From Siphlonurus alternatus (taxonomy: Eukaryota; Arthropoda; Insecta; Ephemeroptera; Siphlonuridae), in NCBI GenBank assembly GCA_949825025.1, contig OX463788.1:25562069-25626068 (forward strand): a DNA stretch of 64,000 nt, given 5' to 3'. Shown one piece after another: positions 22,603 through 37,600 of this stretch (the first letter of the stretch is position 1; every line of letters begins with the position of its first letter). The notes below the pieces were generated by a model. That model was not told the DNA's origin. It did not search any database and saw only the letters and a program-made list of their open reading frames with translations. A program made the translations under genes and the position numbers.

Positions 22603-25600
22603 TTATTAATTATATTATAACCCATCCGTGTTCACCCGCCAAGGTAAGAAAGAAAATTGTCAGAAAATTTAAATGTCTAGCTGAGGTGGGACTCGAACTC
22701 ACATCTCAAGTCAGTCGCGTCGCGGACCTGTGCCTTGTACCATTAGACCACCCGACCGACCTTCAAATTCTCTGAATCTTCTTAATCTTGTATTACACGC
22801 CAGCCGCAAAGCAAGGCACAGGTCCGCGACTGACTTGAGATGTGGGTTCGAGTCCCACCTCGGCTAGACTTTTAAATTTTCTGACAAATTTCTTTCTTAC
22901 CTTGGCGGGTAAACACGGTTGGGTTTAAAATAATTATAATTTATAAATACCGCCAATGTTCGTAAGTTGAAAAATTTACTTTAATTTCAATCATATATAC
23001 ACACACAATGTTCAATAAAAGTGACTGAAAATGTTTGTTTATTTATTTTTATTATTATTATTTTTTTTTTGCATTTATTTTTTTTAATTATTTTATTTTA
23101 TTAAACACAAATAGTGTACAACTATACACAAAATTGGAATACATTGGTTATAAATAGGAGAAACGATTTTTGGTCCAAACTCACGTAAAAATTATTTTTA
23201 TTGTACTGCAACCTTACCCTCAGATGTTGGCCAAGTCAGGGGCAACATATTTCGTGAGAATATACAGTGTTCACTTCCAGTTATTTCCACCCCCTGCAGG
23301 GCTAGTGAAAATATGTTAAAATCAAATATTGCTCATAAATTATAAAAATTGAGAATTTAAAATAAAACTAAATATATTCGCAATTTAGTGGTTCAATATT
23401 AAAGGGTGAAACTACCCTGTTTCATCCCTAAACAACCATAAAGTAAATTACTTTTAATTTTAAATTTTTTTAACAGTCAGATTAAAAAAAAAATAAAAAT
23501 CAGATTATCTTTACCCACCTTGGGAATAAACAGCATCTCCCTTGGCATATTTATTAATTGGGTTCTAGCAACACAAACATTTAAATGATAACGGCAAGGA
23601 TTTTGAGAATTTCAGCAGGATTTATATTTAGTGATTTAAACTTTTCAATCAGCAAGTTCCTTCTTATAGAAGAGTCAAAAGCTTAATTTTCTTAAATCTA
23701 CAAAGGCAATAATACATAAGTTTTTTTGTTTGTTTTTCTAGGACAGCTTTAATTTGACTGTGTACTGAAGATACGGCTTGTATGGTAGATCGCTTTGTCA
23801 TAAAACCGTATTGCTCTTTAGGAATTACATGATTGGTGTGGTGTAGTTAAATAATCTATTTATGATTAATTTTAAAAAGAGCTTATCCATAGCATTACTG
23901 TGAACGATTCCTCTGTACGAATCAGGATTCATGATTTTACCTTCATAAAGATATAGATAAAATCATAATATCAGATAGTACAGATAATATCATATAGATG
24001 ATATTATCTGTATCTGCGAGACGTGGCTATGTGACAGTATTCCAAGTGGGCTGTTGATTTCACCCGGCTATACAGTGCTCAGGAATGATCGGGCTTCCAA
24101 GGGGGGTGGTGTACTCCTTGCCGTGCGTGATGACGTCGTTGTGCAGCGTCTGCCTGAGTTGGAGGTGGGTGCGGAGATTGTGTGGGCATCACTGCATTTC
24201 AATAACAGCAAGTATCTTATTGGTGTTGCTTATAGATCCACCTCAAATCTTTTTAATGATCAGTTATTGAATTCTCTGGACTTGGCACAACAAAAACAAA
24301 CTGAATTTGATGCTACGTTTTGTTGCTTGTAGATTTTAATATTCAGGTCACTTGGGGTGATCCTTATATTCCTCATAATCCATTAAGCAATGAGTTTCTT
24401 AGTGCTTTTTATGATATGAACTTACAACAATTAGTTAAGACTGCTACTAGAGTTACGGATACATGTAGTTCTCTTTTAGATCTTTTAGTACTATGTAATG
24501 ATGATCGTATTATTACGAGCTTTGATGTTGTTCCTGGTGTAAGCGATCACCGTGCAATCTTATTGGAATTACGTGGTAAAATTCCTGTTAAAGCTAGCAA
24601 AATTGGTCCTTCCTTTAATTATAAAAATGTTAATTGGGAGGAATTGAACTTGAACCTTCCTACCCACTTTGATGATAAAAATTGACATTGATACTGCATG
24701 GGAAATTTGGAAGGATAAATTTTGGTCAACTGTTAATCAATTTATTCCTAAAATGAAATGTAAACAAAGAAAACGTTATCCTTGGATAACTGCGGAGATT
24801 GTAAAATTGTTGAAAAAAAGGGATAGATTATTCAAAAAATGCAATGTTGTCAATACGCCAGAGTTGTGGGAGAAGTATCAAATAATGAGGAACAAAATTA
24901 AGGTTAAAATCCAAAATGCTCATTCTAATTATTTGTGGAATCTTGGTCGTCCTGGCGGGGAGAAGGAGTTCTGGCGGCATGTACATTAGGTGCGGGGCTC
25001 CTCCGCTCCTCCGGTGTTTACGACTGGCGGTAATTCTCTCACGGACAGTGTGGCTATTGCAGAGGCTTTTTGTGAACAATTTGGTATGAATTTTACTCCT
25101 CCACAGCCTGATATTGATATGTGCCCTCCTAATTTTAGCAGGAGTGCTCGGAATTTTAGTATTACTGAGAGTGTGGATATATCATGTTTTGATGTGAAAA
25201 TGTATTTGAGTGGAATTAAACCTAATTCCGCGACTGATCCAGGTGGGATATCAGCTCGTATACTTCATAATTGTGCTGATTCTCTTGCATTATCTCTTAC
25301 TGCCTTTTTCAATCATTCATTAAAATGTAAACAATTGCCTACTGAATGGAAGTTTGCCTTGATTACACCTATTTATAAAGCTGGTGATAAAACGGATCTT
25401 GCTAATTACAGGCCAATATCAATAACTTATCTGATAGCTAAGTGTATGGAGCGTGTCGTGTCTAAGGCATTACGTAATCATTTCATTAAGAATAAATTGA
25501 TTCCTTCTTGCCAGCATGCCTATATTCCTGGCCGGTCTTGTGTTACTATGTTGACTGATCTTATTAATAAATAGCATGTTAGTCTGGATCAAAGTAAGGC

Positions 25601-28600
25601 TAAACAAATTGAAGTCGTGTCACTTGATTGGGCCAAAGCATTTGACTGTGTACCCCATAAAAGACTCATAAATAAGTTATGGTCTTATGGTGTTCGGGGT
25701 GATTTACTCGGCTGGCTTAGCTCTTTCCTGTTGGGTAGGACGCAAAGTGTTGTTTTCCGAGGCGCTGTGTCAAGTGTGGCACCTGTACTGCCCGGAATCC
25801 CACAGGGTACGGCAGCCGGCCCGTGGTTATTCAATATATATTTTATTGATTTACCAAACTGTATTAATTCTGGTATCTCTGATATCTCTACCACAACTAT
25901 TTATAGAGAGATTCACGGGGAAAGTGATTTGTTGAAGTTACAAATAGATCTAGATAATTTGTCAACTTGGTGTGATGTTAGTGGAATGAAGTTAAATGTA
26001 AAGAAATGTGTCCATCTAACTGTTACTAGATCTGCCTCTCCTCTGGAATCTTCTTTCATTATTGGCAATTTTCACTTACATAAAGTTAACCATATAAAAT
26101 TACTGGGGGTGTTTGTTACTAAGGACCTGAAGTGGAGTCTTCATACGGAAGAAGTACGTAAAAAATGTATGAGAATCTTGTTCTTTATATTTAAGGCGTT
26201 AACTGGTTGCAGATCCATTGTTTTGAGAAATATTTACATTTCATTAGTCCGTTCTATTATTACTTACGGTGCACCTGTCTGGCATCCTCAGTCAAATTTG
26301 AATTTTATCAAACTGGATAGAATTCAGAATTTGGCAACAAGGAATATTGTCAGGGATAAGAGCGTAAGCAAGTTTAGAACGCTTACGATTACTGAATTTA
26401 CCTTCTATGAATGAGTTGTTTCGATCAATTGATATTTTATTTTTTAAGAAGTGTCTCAGTGGTAAAATGGTCTGTGTCCTGTTGAACCTGGTAGACTGCA
26501 TGTACAGCATAGGGTGAGGGGGAGAGGTAACCCTTACACTTTTGTTTTCCCAAAGCCTAATAGCAATACTTATTCAGACTCTTTTTATCCTCGAGTGGCT
26601 AGGATATTTAATAGTCAACCTCTCTCTGACAATGTATTAAGTGATTTGCATAATTTGTTAATCTAATTATTATTATTTTATTTGTGATATTATTATTATT
26701 TTTTTTTTTTTTGGTTTTGTCTTATTATTATATTTATTTTAAGTTAATTTCAACGGGTGAATGAACACTTACTGTGAATGGACTGCTCAGCAATCTTTTT
26801 CATTTGCCCCATGGGCTCTTTTTTTTTATTATTCTGACTTGTACATTGTGATATATGTATGTTTGTGCCCATGAAAGAGATAATAAAATAAAATAAAATA
26901 AAAATAATAATTTTCGGGTGAATGGACACTTACAGTGAATGGACTGGTCAGCAATCTTTTTTATTTGCCCCATGGGCTCTTTTTTATTATTCTGACTAGT
27001 ACATCATGCATTGTGATATATGTATTTTTGTGCCCATGAAAGATATAAAAATAAATAAAATAAAAATAAGCAATATATACACCATGATTCTGGGACGGTT
27101 CCCGTTTCAATACCGAGATTAAAAAGTGTAAACAGTCTAATCAAAATGGGGGAAAAAAAATCGGTCACTTTTTTTTTTTAGCATTGTCCGAATTTGGCTT
27201 TGGGCGCTAACAAATACTGAATATAATTATATGCAAGCATTATTATGTATCATTATTAATAAAATTGTTAAATTGTTACAATGCAGGTATCTTTACAATA
27301 CAATAAAAAAAAACGTGGCATAACAATATATTTATCTAACTTTGGTTGTCATGCAGAATATGAATATGACAATTAATATTGTCATTGCCCAACACAAAAT
27401 TCATTGAGTATAATTATATTATATTTATGCAATACATTTTTCAATATCGGCATGAGTCATTGACGCCGGTCTCATTGTGGTAAATTGACGAGTCATCATT
27501 GCTGCATGGCAGATCTGCTTACAGCTTCCATTTTTAATCCAATGGGGTAAATTCGTCTCGCTTTAATTCCACCCATTGCAGTGATGCACTTGTGTGTGGT
27601 TCCCCAGGCTTTGAACATAACTTTGGTCCATTGAGGACCATTGATAAAAAGTAGAGGTGTCCGTCCTGACTCAGTTTTTCCATGGTTCCTTCAGTCTCAT
27701 GTCAGTGATTGCTGGGACGCGTAACAGACAGTGGCTAACATATTAAATATATCCTTTCCCTGCCTTAAGGGGCATTTCCATGGAGCGTGGAAAGCGAGAG
27801 GCTTAATTGACGCGGCGAGAAAGGCGCACTTGCTTCAATGTTATATGGCGGCCATGTTGACGTGGAAAAATCGCTTTCCCGCAGCGATTAAATCGCGCCG
27901 CGATTTTTCCACGCCAACATGGCTGCCATATGACATTGAAGCAAATGCGCCTTTCTCGCCGCGCCAAGCCTCGCTTTCCACGCTCCATGGAAATGCGCCT
28001 TTTATCCCTACCCATTACCCCGCCGCGAGCTATGAGCTCTTATTTAGGGGTGCATCCCTGTTTAAAAAAAATGTCATGGACAATATAGTGAGCATGTAGT
28101 TTGACCAATATTGGCCGAAAAATCATAACTATATGTATATATTATTGTTGACTATAATATAGTCACCTTTTAGCTTTTGGCTATGTGCAATTAAAATTTA
28201 TACGATTAATTATTTTATGCAATACACAAAGTATGTCCTGTGGTAAAATAAATAAACAATGATAATGTGATAAAGCTTTAATTATAATATAAAAATATCA
28301 TATAAATTGCAAATAATTTAATTTGCTGTTTCTCTTTTCTTTTAGGATAAGAAGCTCAGTCATTCTATAGTGTCAGGACTCTATGCTAAATACGCTCTTG
28401 TTGTGAATAAACTTGATATTTGTTATGATCAAATGGTTCAACCTCAAAAACGTTTGTTTATTAGAAGACTGCTAAATGCAAGCATTGGCAGATTATTGGA
28501 GATTAAGGTAATGCTAAACTATACTGTGTGTAAAACATATACGTGTCCATAATGTCTTAGCTATTTATAGTGTTTAGCTCAGTTAATGGTGTATCGACCT

Positions 28601-31600
28601 CAATTTTTTTATTGCAGAAATGGATAGAGGGTGCAAAGTTATGCTACCCTGATTTTTTTTCAGATTTTTTAGAGCCCTGGAAGTATTTTTTAAAAATTAT
28701 TGAAAGTCCTTTTCGTGACGTCACGAGACGCCGCTCCTTAAGAAAAATATATAGGACTTGCCGCCTCATGACGTCACAAAAGGACTTTCAATAATTTTTT
28801 TAAAAATAGTTCCCGGTCTGCAAAAAATTTGAAAAAAATCAGGGTAGCATACCTTTGCACCCTCTATCCATTTCTGAAATAAAAAAAATTGAGATCGATA
28901 CTCTATTGTCAGAACTAATACCCACATATAATATTATCCACGAAAATTGTTGTAATCATTAATTCAGGTACTTTAATGTGTAGCATGGACCTTTTAATAC
29001 TGTTGTTTTTGTACTTTTTGTATGGTGTACTGTCAGTACTGTACGTATAAAACACGTACCTCTATCCCCTACGTACCCTTCGATATTGTATGTATTAATA
29101 TTCATTATGTGTGACTATTTTCATGGTAATAATCCATAACGTTTTTCTCTACCAGCATGAACTTGTCAATTTAGATTTATCTGAATACAATTACATGGAT
29201 AATGCTCTGGTTGAGATGCGGATTCTACCCATGGATGTTGAAATAGTTGTACCACGATATTACAAAAGACAACGAGAACAAGAAATAAACAAGAGAAAAT
29301 CTCAGTTGGAAGCAATTCTAAAAAAGCTTGGTGTTTATGACGAGGTACATATTTTAAAATATTAATGAGGAAGAAAGTATCTATATACCATTCTGAATAG
29401 ATGACATATATCTGTCTTTCAGAATAAAAAGTTAAAGTCATATATGTAATTTTATTGTATATACTTTGCAGAAAGGTCACGCCACTGTCATTTGTGAAGA
29501 AGAAGCAGTGCGTCTTATACAGACACATGAGAGAGCGCGGCAAGGCAGACTGCGCTCCAATTTCATGCGAGAACTTACTTTAATGAAGTTTAAATACCGT
29601 CCCTCAGCCACGTCTAAAGAAACAATCAAGTCCTGTGATGAGGCTGCCATTGTTATTCAAAAGACTTGGCGAGGTCTTGCTTCACGCAGAATAACTAAAA
29701 AGAGAAAACAAGATGAAATGGTTTTAATTGGAATGGTACATATGTATATTTATACTTTTAAATGCTTTTTGTAATAACAATTTGGGCTAGAATGGTCGGT
29801 AAAAGATGGAAGTTATACAAATACATATAACTATAATCATTATACTAATAATTTCATGTTCAAACCAAAAGACAACCCGATGTATACTGAAACTTTGTAT
29901 CAAAACTTATTACATTTTTTTTTATTTATTTACATTCTCATATTTTTTTATGTTGGCACCAATAACACTTATATAACAATGCGCACACCTTTTTTTTCTA
30001 TTGTGATTTGAGCAAAGTTCAATTTTTTTCGGGCATTGCTCATTTGAATTTTAAATTTTATCTTTTTTAGAAGTGATCAAATAAAAAATAAAATAAAAAT
30101 CTGACTGACAATGAGAGCTTTATTTCAGGCTTTGCTCATAAAAATTTGATAAATTTTAGAAACGATCAAACAAAAAGCAAAGCTGGACCCGATGTTTTCG
30201 TTTGGGCTGTGCGTAAATAGCACTTTTAGTTGGGCGTTCTTCCGAAAGATCATATATCTGATTCACACGTTTTTCATACTAATATCGTGAACTGCACTAA
30301 TATGGTTATATGGTTACACTTATTGATATGTTATTACAGGTTAATGGCACCCTCAGAGTATGGTAAAGCGTTACTTTCTTTTTAGGGCACCTTCATAAAG
30401 ATCACATGTGTGATAAAGATATATTATATGAAAATCTATATCAGAGCGATATAAAATATTTATAGGCTAAAATTATTGAGAAAAAAAAAATAAAAATAGG
30501 TATTATGTATAATATAACATAAAATGGAAAAATAGCTTGCAGACTGAATGAGACGATCGATTTTATTAGTCAAATTTAGTCAAATCAGTAACAAAGAAAA
30601 CACTTAACTCAAAAACTAGATACCATTCTCTTTTCTTTTTTTATTAATCAGTCAATTTCTTGTTCAAAATATTTTAGATTCAGTTTATTTTCTAATTCCG
30701 GCACAACTAATTAAATATGTAAGTGTAGTTCACGGTGTATTAAATATTAGTAAAAGAACATGATATTGGGGGTTTGTCTTCGTGAATTGCACCAATCTAT
30801 AATAAAGAGTTGAATGTTATTCATGCACATCCCGACATAAAACTTCTCGTAGGGTCTTGTACTTTTCGATGTGATTATTTCTATAAATGTTCAAATTTAA
30901 ATTATTAAAGCCTGAAAATTTTAATAGTTTCAAGCTTTGCTCAAATCGCTATAAAGTATAGGTACCTAGGTGCGTGCATCTTTTCAGCAAATTATTTATT
31001 TTATAATTATATTAAATTAAACTTATTACTGATTGTGAGTTATACATGTACAAATTTAACAAACTTTTTATACTTTTGTTTTTTTACATGGAATTTTAAA
31101 GTTTAATGTTACTTGAATAAAGCATGAAAAAGATGGCTCATGCTGCACTTCTTATAAGTGTCACTAATATTCTCTTTAAAAATACTTGAGATAAATAATA
31201 TTAAAAAACATAAAAATTCTAATTAAAATATAGATTGAATTTTAATTCAAGAAAAACAATAGAAAATTATAAACTCTTTCGAACTAAATTGAAAGAGGTA
31301 TTAATTGATATCAAAAGAGTTTTATTCCATTAAATTTTTCGAGAGTAAAAAATTATTTAAGAAATTTCAGTTGTAATAAAAAAATACCAATTAGAACAAT
31401 CATTAATTTAAAAATAGCTGTTAAAGCATGGTAAAGTAATAACAATTATTGATAACGTTCCACTAAAAAGTCATGGATTGTGAATAGGTTGAATTGAATA
31501 TGTGCTTCCCTTTATCTTCTTTTTGTGCTAAATTCCTGCTCATTAATATGAATGTTAAAGTTTAATTGTGTTGCATATTGTGTGTGTTTGTTATGTATTC

Positions 31601-34600
31601 GATTTTATTTGTTTATTGGATCCAATTTAATACAGAAGTTCCAGTTGATGGATACATTGCAAATTACATCATAAGACATAAACATAAATAAACTTGATGT
31701 GAAAAAGTTCAAAAAAAAAAATGTAAAGCTGGTATTAAGCCTGTATTACACCATAAATTTTGCATACAATTTTTCCTTGCAAGAAAATTTCATCTCCATG
31801 CAAACAAATGGAGTTCAAGTTTTCTTCAAAGAAGTTCAAAGGAAAAATTGTATGCAATAGTTAGAAAAATTGTATCGTGTAATACCGGCTTTACACCATA
31901 CAATTTTGCATACAATTTTTCCTTGCAAGAAAATTTCATCTCCATACAAACAAATAGAGCTCAAGTTTTCTTGTAAGGAAAAATTGTATGCAATAGTTAG
32001 AAAAATTGTGTCGTGTAATACCGGCTTAAAAGCTTATGACCTTGATTTAATTAGTGTAATTGCTTCATTGCTTATGCATTTTTTTTTCGAGACTTATAGC
32101 ATGCATTGATGTGTGCAGCAACAGCCTGTCACTGTGGAGGAACGAGAGCGTAGGATAGCACAGCATGTGGAGGAAGTGCGGCGTTCTATGCAGGCCAAGT
32201 ATCAGTCCAGCTTTGAAGAGGCAATGGGTGATGAGAAGAAGCGTGTTCAGCGTCTTCAGGGCTTTCGCCTAACGAAGGAGATTACAGACGAAGTTCGCAA
32301 CTGGGTCATGGAGTACAAGTTAGTTCAATACTCAAATAAAGAAAAAAAAAAATGCAGACAGCATTTGGCCGTGTATATATGCATGCAATTACTGATGAAA
32401 GCATTTTACTATATTTAAAATTTTTTTTTTTCAATAATTGCCCCAAATAATTGAAATAATAAACCGGAATTTCTTACATATTTAGTGTAGCTCTAGCAAA
32501 AAGAAAAACAAAATTAAATATTAGTATTACAAGAAATTAAGATGCTTGTAAAAAATTAATTGGAGATCATATAAAATTTAGTATTAAATTAAAGTTAATT
32601 ATTGAGAGAAAGTTTTTTTTAAATAATTTTTACAACAATATTATTGTTATGGTGCCATGTATCCTGGATAGGGCCATTTGTAACTACTAGAGACTCTAAA
32701 TTCATATTCTTCCACCCTAGTTATACTATAGATATTTATTTTTTATTTCTTCTATTGTTTATTCCACCACTTTGTTCTGTTGAAAGTTTTTTTATTTGTA
32801 ATTAATACCAATGTAGCTATTTCTACTTGATTTATGAGAGTCAAGTTCTTTTTCTGTGTCGCTCTTCCCTTCATCTATTATGATAAGGGTATTGTGAGTT
32901 TGTCAGTGAGCCAGGTCTCCAAAATGGCGGAAAATGGCTGCAGAGGAAGAACAAGTTTTAGAAGTCACATCAATAAATAAAATGACATCTTGGTGCATCC
33001 AGGGAACCTATAATTTGACACCCCCTCACTTGTCCTTAAACTTCCGGTGTCGTCACAAAGATGACGACATAACCAATTTTCCAGGCTGCATCTATGTTGT
33101 TAATACCCCCTACAGACCGGTCAGTTTTAATCACACTAATTCTTTTAAAAATTATATACAATCAGTAAAACATAATTTTATAGCCACAACTTGTAATTAA
33201 ATTTAAAAAACGTGTCTGTACACGAGCATAGGAAAACCAATTTTTGTGTACTTTTCTCGCCACTTCTCGTTTCAAGTTATGTAACTTGCTTAATTATATT
33301 TTAAAATAGTTTAAAATCATGCTATTGCATGAATTGACATGTGGGCAGTATTAAACCTTCAATGTTATTTTCTTTTTACCTCTCTACGTCTATAATTAGT
33401 GAACAACTTGTGATATCGCGCGCATGCCATGGGAGTGATGGGACAAGCGCGCCGTGATGTCTTTGAGAGCTCTTTTGCTAACTCTATAGCAGCTACTTTG
33501 ACATAAAAAAATAATGTGTTAAGGTATTATATTTATACTTTAGCATTTATTAACCCTACGATTCAATTGTAGTTGCTTCTCCGCCTCTGAAGTAATGCAA
33601 TGGAGTACCGACCTCAATTTTTTTAATTGCAGAAATGGATAGAGGGTGCAAAGTTATGCTACTCTGATATTTTTCAGATTTTTTAGAGCCAGGCAATTAT
33701 TTTTTAAAAATTATTGAAAGTGCAGAAAAAGTGCTGCCTCTTGCCGCCTCTCTTAATAAAAGATAGGACCCAAAAGGGACGTGGATTCGAACCCGACCTC
33801 GCCAAAACTTTTTAGCAATACTTCCCGGTCCCTAAAAAATCTGAAAAAAAAAACAGAGCAACAAAAATTTTCATCCTCTATCCATTTCTGCTATAAAAAT
33901 TTTTGAGGTCGATGCTCCATTTAATCTCCATAAGAATAATATGTAGAACGAATTGAATTCTTATTTGCAACGAAACAAATAAATAATCGTTGGAGCAAAG
34001 TGCATGGACATTTTTTTCTTATTGACCATTATAAAATTATAAATGTTGAACTCTCTTGTTACAAACTTATGTGTGTTGGCACCGGCCCGAAGCCGAATTC
34101 GGCCCAACGCCGTAAAAAATGCGTAGAACCAGATTGAAGTATCGCGGAATGCCCCAAACCCGAAATGAATTCAAAATTTTAAATTTCGGTTTGGGGTCAA
34201 CAACGATGCTCCAAACTAGTTCTGTTTCAATCGAAATGCTCCAAAGCTGATGAAGACTTTTACTTCGGCTTTGGAGCATTTTAATTTGATCAGAACTAGT
34301 ATGGAGCATCGTTGTTTGACCCAAAGCCGAAATTAGATTTATTTCGGGTTTTGAACAAAATTTGACCACATCAAGTACTGCGCATTTTGCAGAGTTCACG
34401 TTACTTATATTCTTGATCAGTTTGAGTACTGCGCGTCAAAATAATGCTTAACAAATTTACTCAAGAGAAGGATTATAAGTGCGCAGAACATTAATTATTT
34501 AAAATTTACTTCAAATTTTTTTTACTTAAGAAAGTAAGAGTAAAAAATTACAATTTTTAATATTTATTGTTAGGGTCTAATTCAATAAACTGCCATATCA

Positions 34601-37600
34601 TATATGCTGCAGTTATATTCTCTTCATTTTTATTATAATAAATACTGCTCCCAGTGAGTTAAAACATAGGTTTCAGCGAAAAATAGGATAAATTTAGGGA
34701 AATGACTACTTTGTTCGGTCGAATATTTTATTGCGTTGCAAATAAGAATTCAATTCGTTCTACATAGTTATTATTCTAATGGAGGTTAAATTGAGGTTAA
34801 CTTCAGAGGCGGAGTAACAGCTACAATTGAATCATAGGGTTAATACACACTTAAGAATATAATACCCTAATTAATAAATATTTTTTGGGGCAAACTTGCT
34901 GCTATATAGAAGTAGCAAAAGGACTCTCAAACACATCACGGCGCGCTTGTCCCACGCGCGTGATGTAACAAGTTATTCACTAATTATAGACGTAGAAAGG
35001 TAAAAAATTATATTGAAGGTTTAGGACCGAGTAAATAATATATACTGCTCACATGTCAGTTCATGGACTGGCATAACTTTAAACTATTTTAAAACATAAT
35101 TAAGAAAGTTACATAACTCGGAACGAGAAATTAACGGCGAAAAAAGTACATAGAAATTAGTCCTCTTATGCTCGTATACAGACACGTTTTTCAAATTTTT
35201 AAAATTTAATTACAAGTTGTGGCAAGCTAATGTTTTACTGATTGTAAATAATGTTTAAAAGAATTAGTGTGATGAAAATTGACTGGTCTGCATGTATAGC
35301 GGGTATTAACAACATAGATGCAGCCTGGAAAATTGGTTATGTCGTCATCTTTGTGACGTCACCGGAAGTTTAAAGACAAGTGAGGGGGTGTCAAATTAGG
35401 TTCCCTGGATGCACCATGTCTTTTTTGATTGATGTGACTTCTAAAGCTTTTCTTCCTCCGCAGTCATTTTCCGCCATTTTGGAGACCTGGCTCACGGGCT
35501 AAGTATATTTTCTCCAGTGACAATTATTTGGGAGCATTAATTCCACTCACTGATATGACATTTTACCAGTTATAGTAACTTTTTAAAGTTGTTTTTAATA
35601 AAAAAAGAAATGAATTTTTAACATCAGGAACGAAACTGGTAAATTCCCTGATCTTCCCACTGAAGAAATGGGGGGATCTGCCCTGCTGTTTGGCAAGCAG
35701 GGAACTGAAAGTGAAGTCAGCAAATCTACAACAGGCTCCTCAAGGGAAGGTAAAACCAAGAAAGATAAAGCAAAGAAGACAAAGGAAAAGGAGACAAAGA
35801 AAGCTAAAACTAATGGAGATGATGAAGATCCTGGGTTCAAGATGCAACCCTCCAGTTTTCTTACTGGTCTGCTTGCAGCCAATTCGGAATATGAAGGTGC
35901 GTTTATTTGGGTATATTTTTGTGTTCCTCGTGAGATCATGCTGATTTCCATATGCATAATATTGCTGAATGAATAATGTTATTCAATGGTCATATTTATA
36001 CAGTATATTTCATTTACATAGAACAATGCAGTACATAATTATTATGCTATATAGTTTCAAGGTGGTAAACTGCTGTTTTGTTTTATATTAGTAGTATTAT
36101 TTTTCGAGTCAGCGAGGATCAATAAACTTTAAAAAAAATACAGGTTTTAAGGTAATTTTATCATTTTACTTTTATTGGAACGGATTGTAAGCATAATAAT
36201 ATATAGTTTTATTATGGACGTTTATGCACCTGTACAAAAATTGTAAACTGATTGATATACTAGATGTTTAGATAAAAGCATGTTAATTGTGTTTGTGCAG
36301 AGATTTGGCGTAACAAGCAAGAGCTGGAGAACCCATTGCAGCACCATTACCTTGACATGGTGCAAGCTGAGAAGCAGCTCGAGGTGGAGCAAGAGTTGCG
36401 CCGCAGTGTTGATGAGGCCTTGCGATGTGAGCTCGAACTGCTCAAGGCAGTAAGTATCCAAGTAGTCTCCAGGTAGCTGGATTACAGGAGCCTGCTACTT
36501 GTAAATTTACTGTAACCAGCAAACTTTTTTTTATAATTTTTTTATTTAAAATAAATTCAATTGATTATTATATCAATACATTTGCATATCACTTTATATA
36601 AGCCTCTTGTAAATATAATTATAATATAATTTATAAAATTTATAATTCCTATGATGAATTTGAGCATCAGTACAATAAATTATAATTACATAATTTATGA
36701 CAATTTAAACTATTTTTGTATTTATTATAATAAATTATAATAATATATAAAAAATTATTACGTCTATAAATAATTTGAAAGACAATATAAATAATATTAT
36801 AGGTTTCAACGTGTAGCATAAATAATATGTTTTTGACATTTTGAAAAAAATTATAAGTTAGAAATTATAAAAAAATATAATTATATTGAATTGTTTAAAT
36901 TCAACAAAGGAATTATTATAGCAATAATTATAATTTAATTCTTTTTATACGAAGAAATATATGCTTATTAAATTTGTTTTTCCAGAAATAACTAAAGAAA
37001 TTACAATTTAAATTATTTTTTACTATATATATCTAGGCATTAGATCGAGATCGAGCAAAGAAAGGCAAAAAAATTAAAAAAGGTGGGAAAAAGAAGGGTC
37101 GCAAAGGTGGAAAAAAAGGCAAAAAGAAGCGTGAGAAGGACTTGACACCAGATCGTACCCTAGATTCTCTTTTTGAAGAAATGGTTACACAAGGTATAAT
37201 TAAGCGTTACCCTGAGACTCCTCTTTCGGCATTCTACGGTGAGTGCTCGTTTGCCGCATACGAGCAACGTCGCCTCGGTCGAGATCCTGCCCCCTGCTTG
37301 GGGGATGTGCGCCGCCTCATTAATGAGTACTGCATCCTGCCTCTTGGTAAGTATGATTTAAATTTTAGTCTTCAAAATTTTGCGACATTGCCTTGAAACA
37401 ACGTGTCTGATGTGGACAAATGTTTTTTTTTTATTGTGTTTTTAATACAGTTAATACTTCAATGTTATTTACCAACACATTATACTAACTGTACCTATAC
37501 AATGACAGGCCAAAAAATTGCTCAAACAACGTGGTTAACACTTATTTCAAGTTAGTAGGGGTCATACATGACCAAAATGTGTCAATTGCCCCAAAATATC

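Noticed and set aside
22680..22770. Functional tRNA gene on the minus strand
   Set aside because: A and B boxes are present but the acceptor stem does not pair, and the unit is mirrored in the other arm of a palindrome.
24828..25079. Minus-strand frames across the LINE
   Set aside because: They are antisense shadows of the plus-strand LINE; the same applies to 25685-25894 (-).
27731..28099. 122-codon plus frame and 70-codon minus frame
   Set aside because: Both are translations of the palindromic MITE K and the SINE around it.
33599..33920. CRISPR-like or direct-repeat array
   Set aside because: The repeats are inverted arms of MITEs without regular spacers; nothing in this eukaryotic window resembles a CRISPR array.
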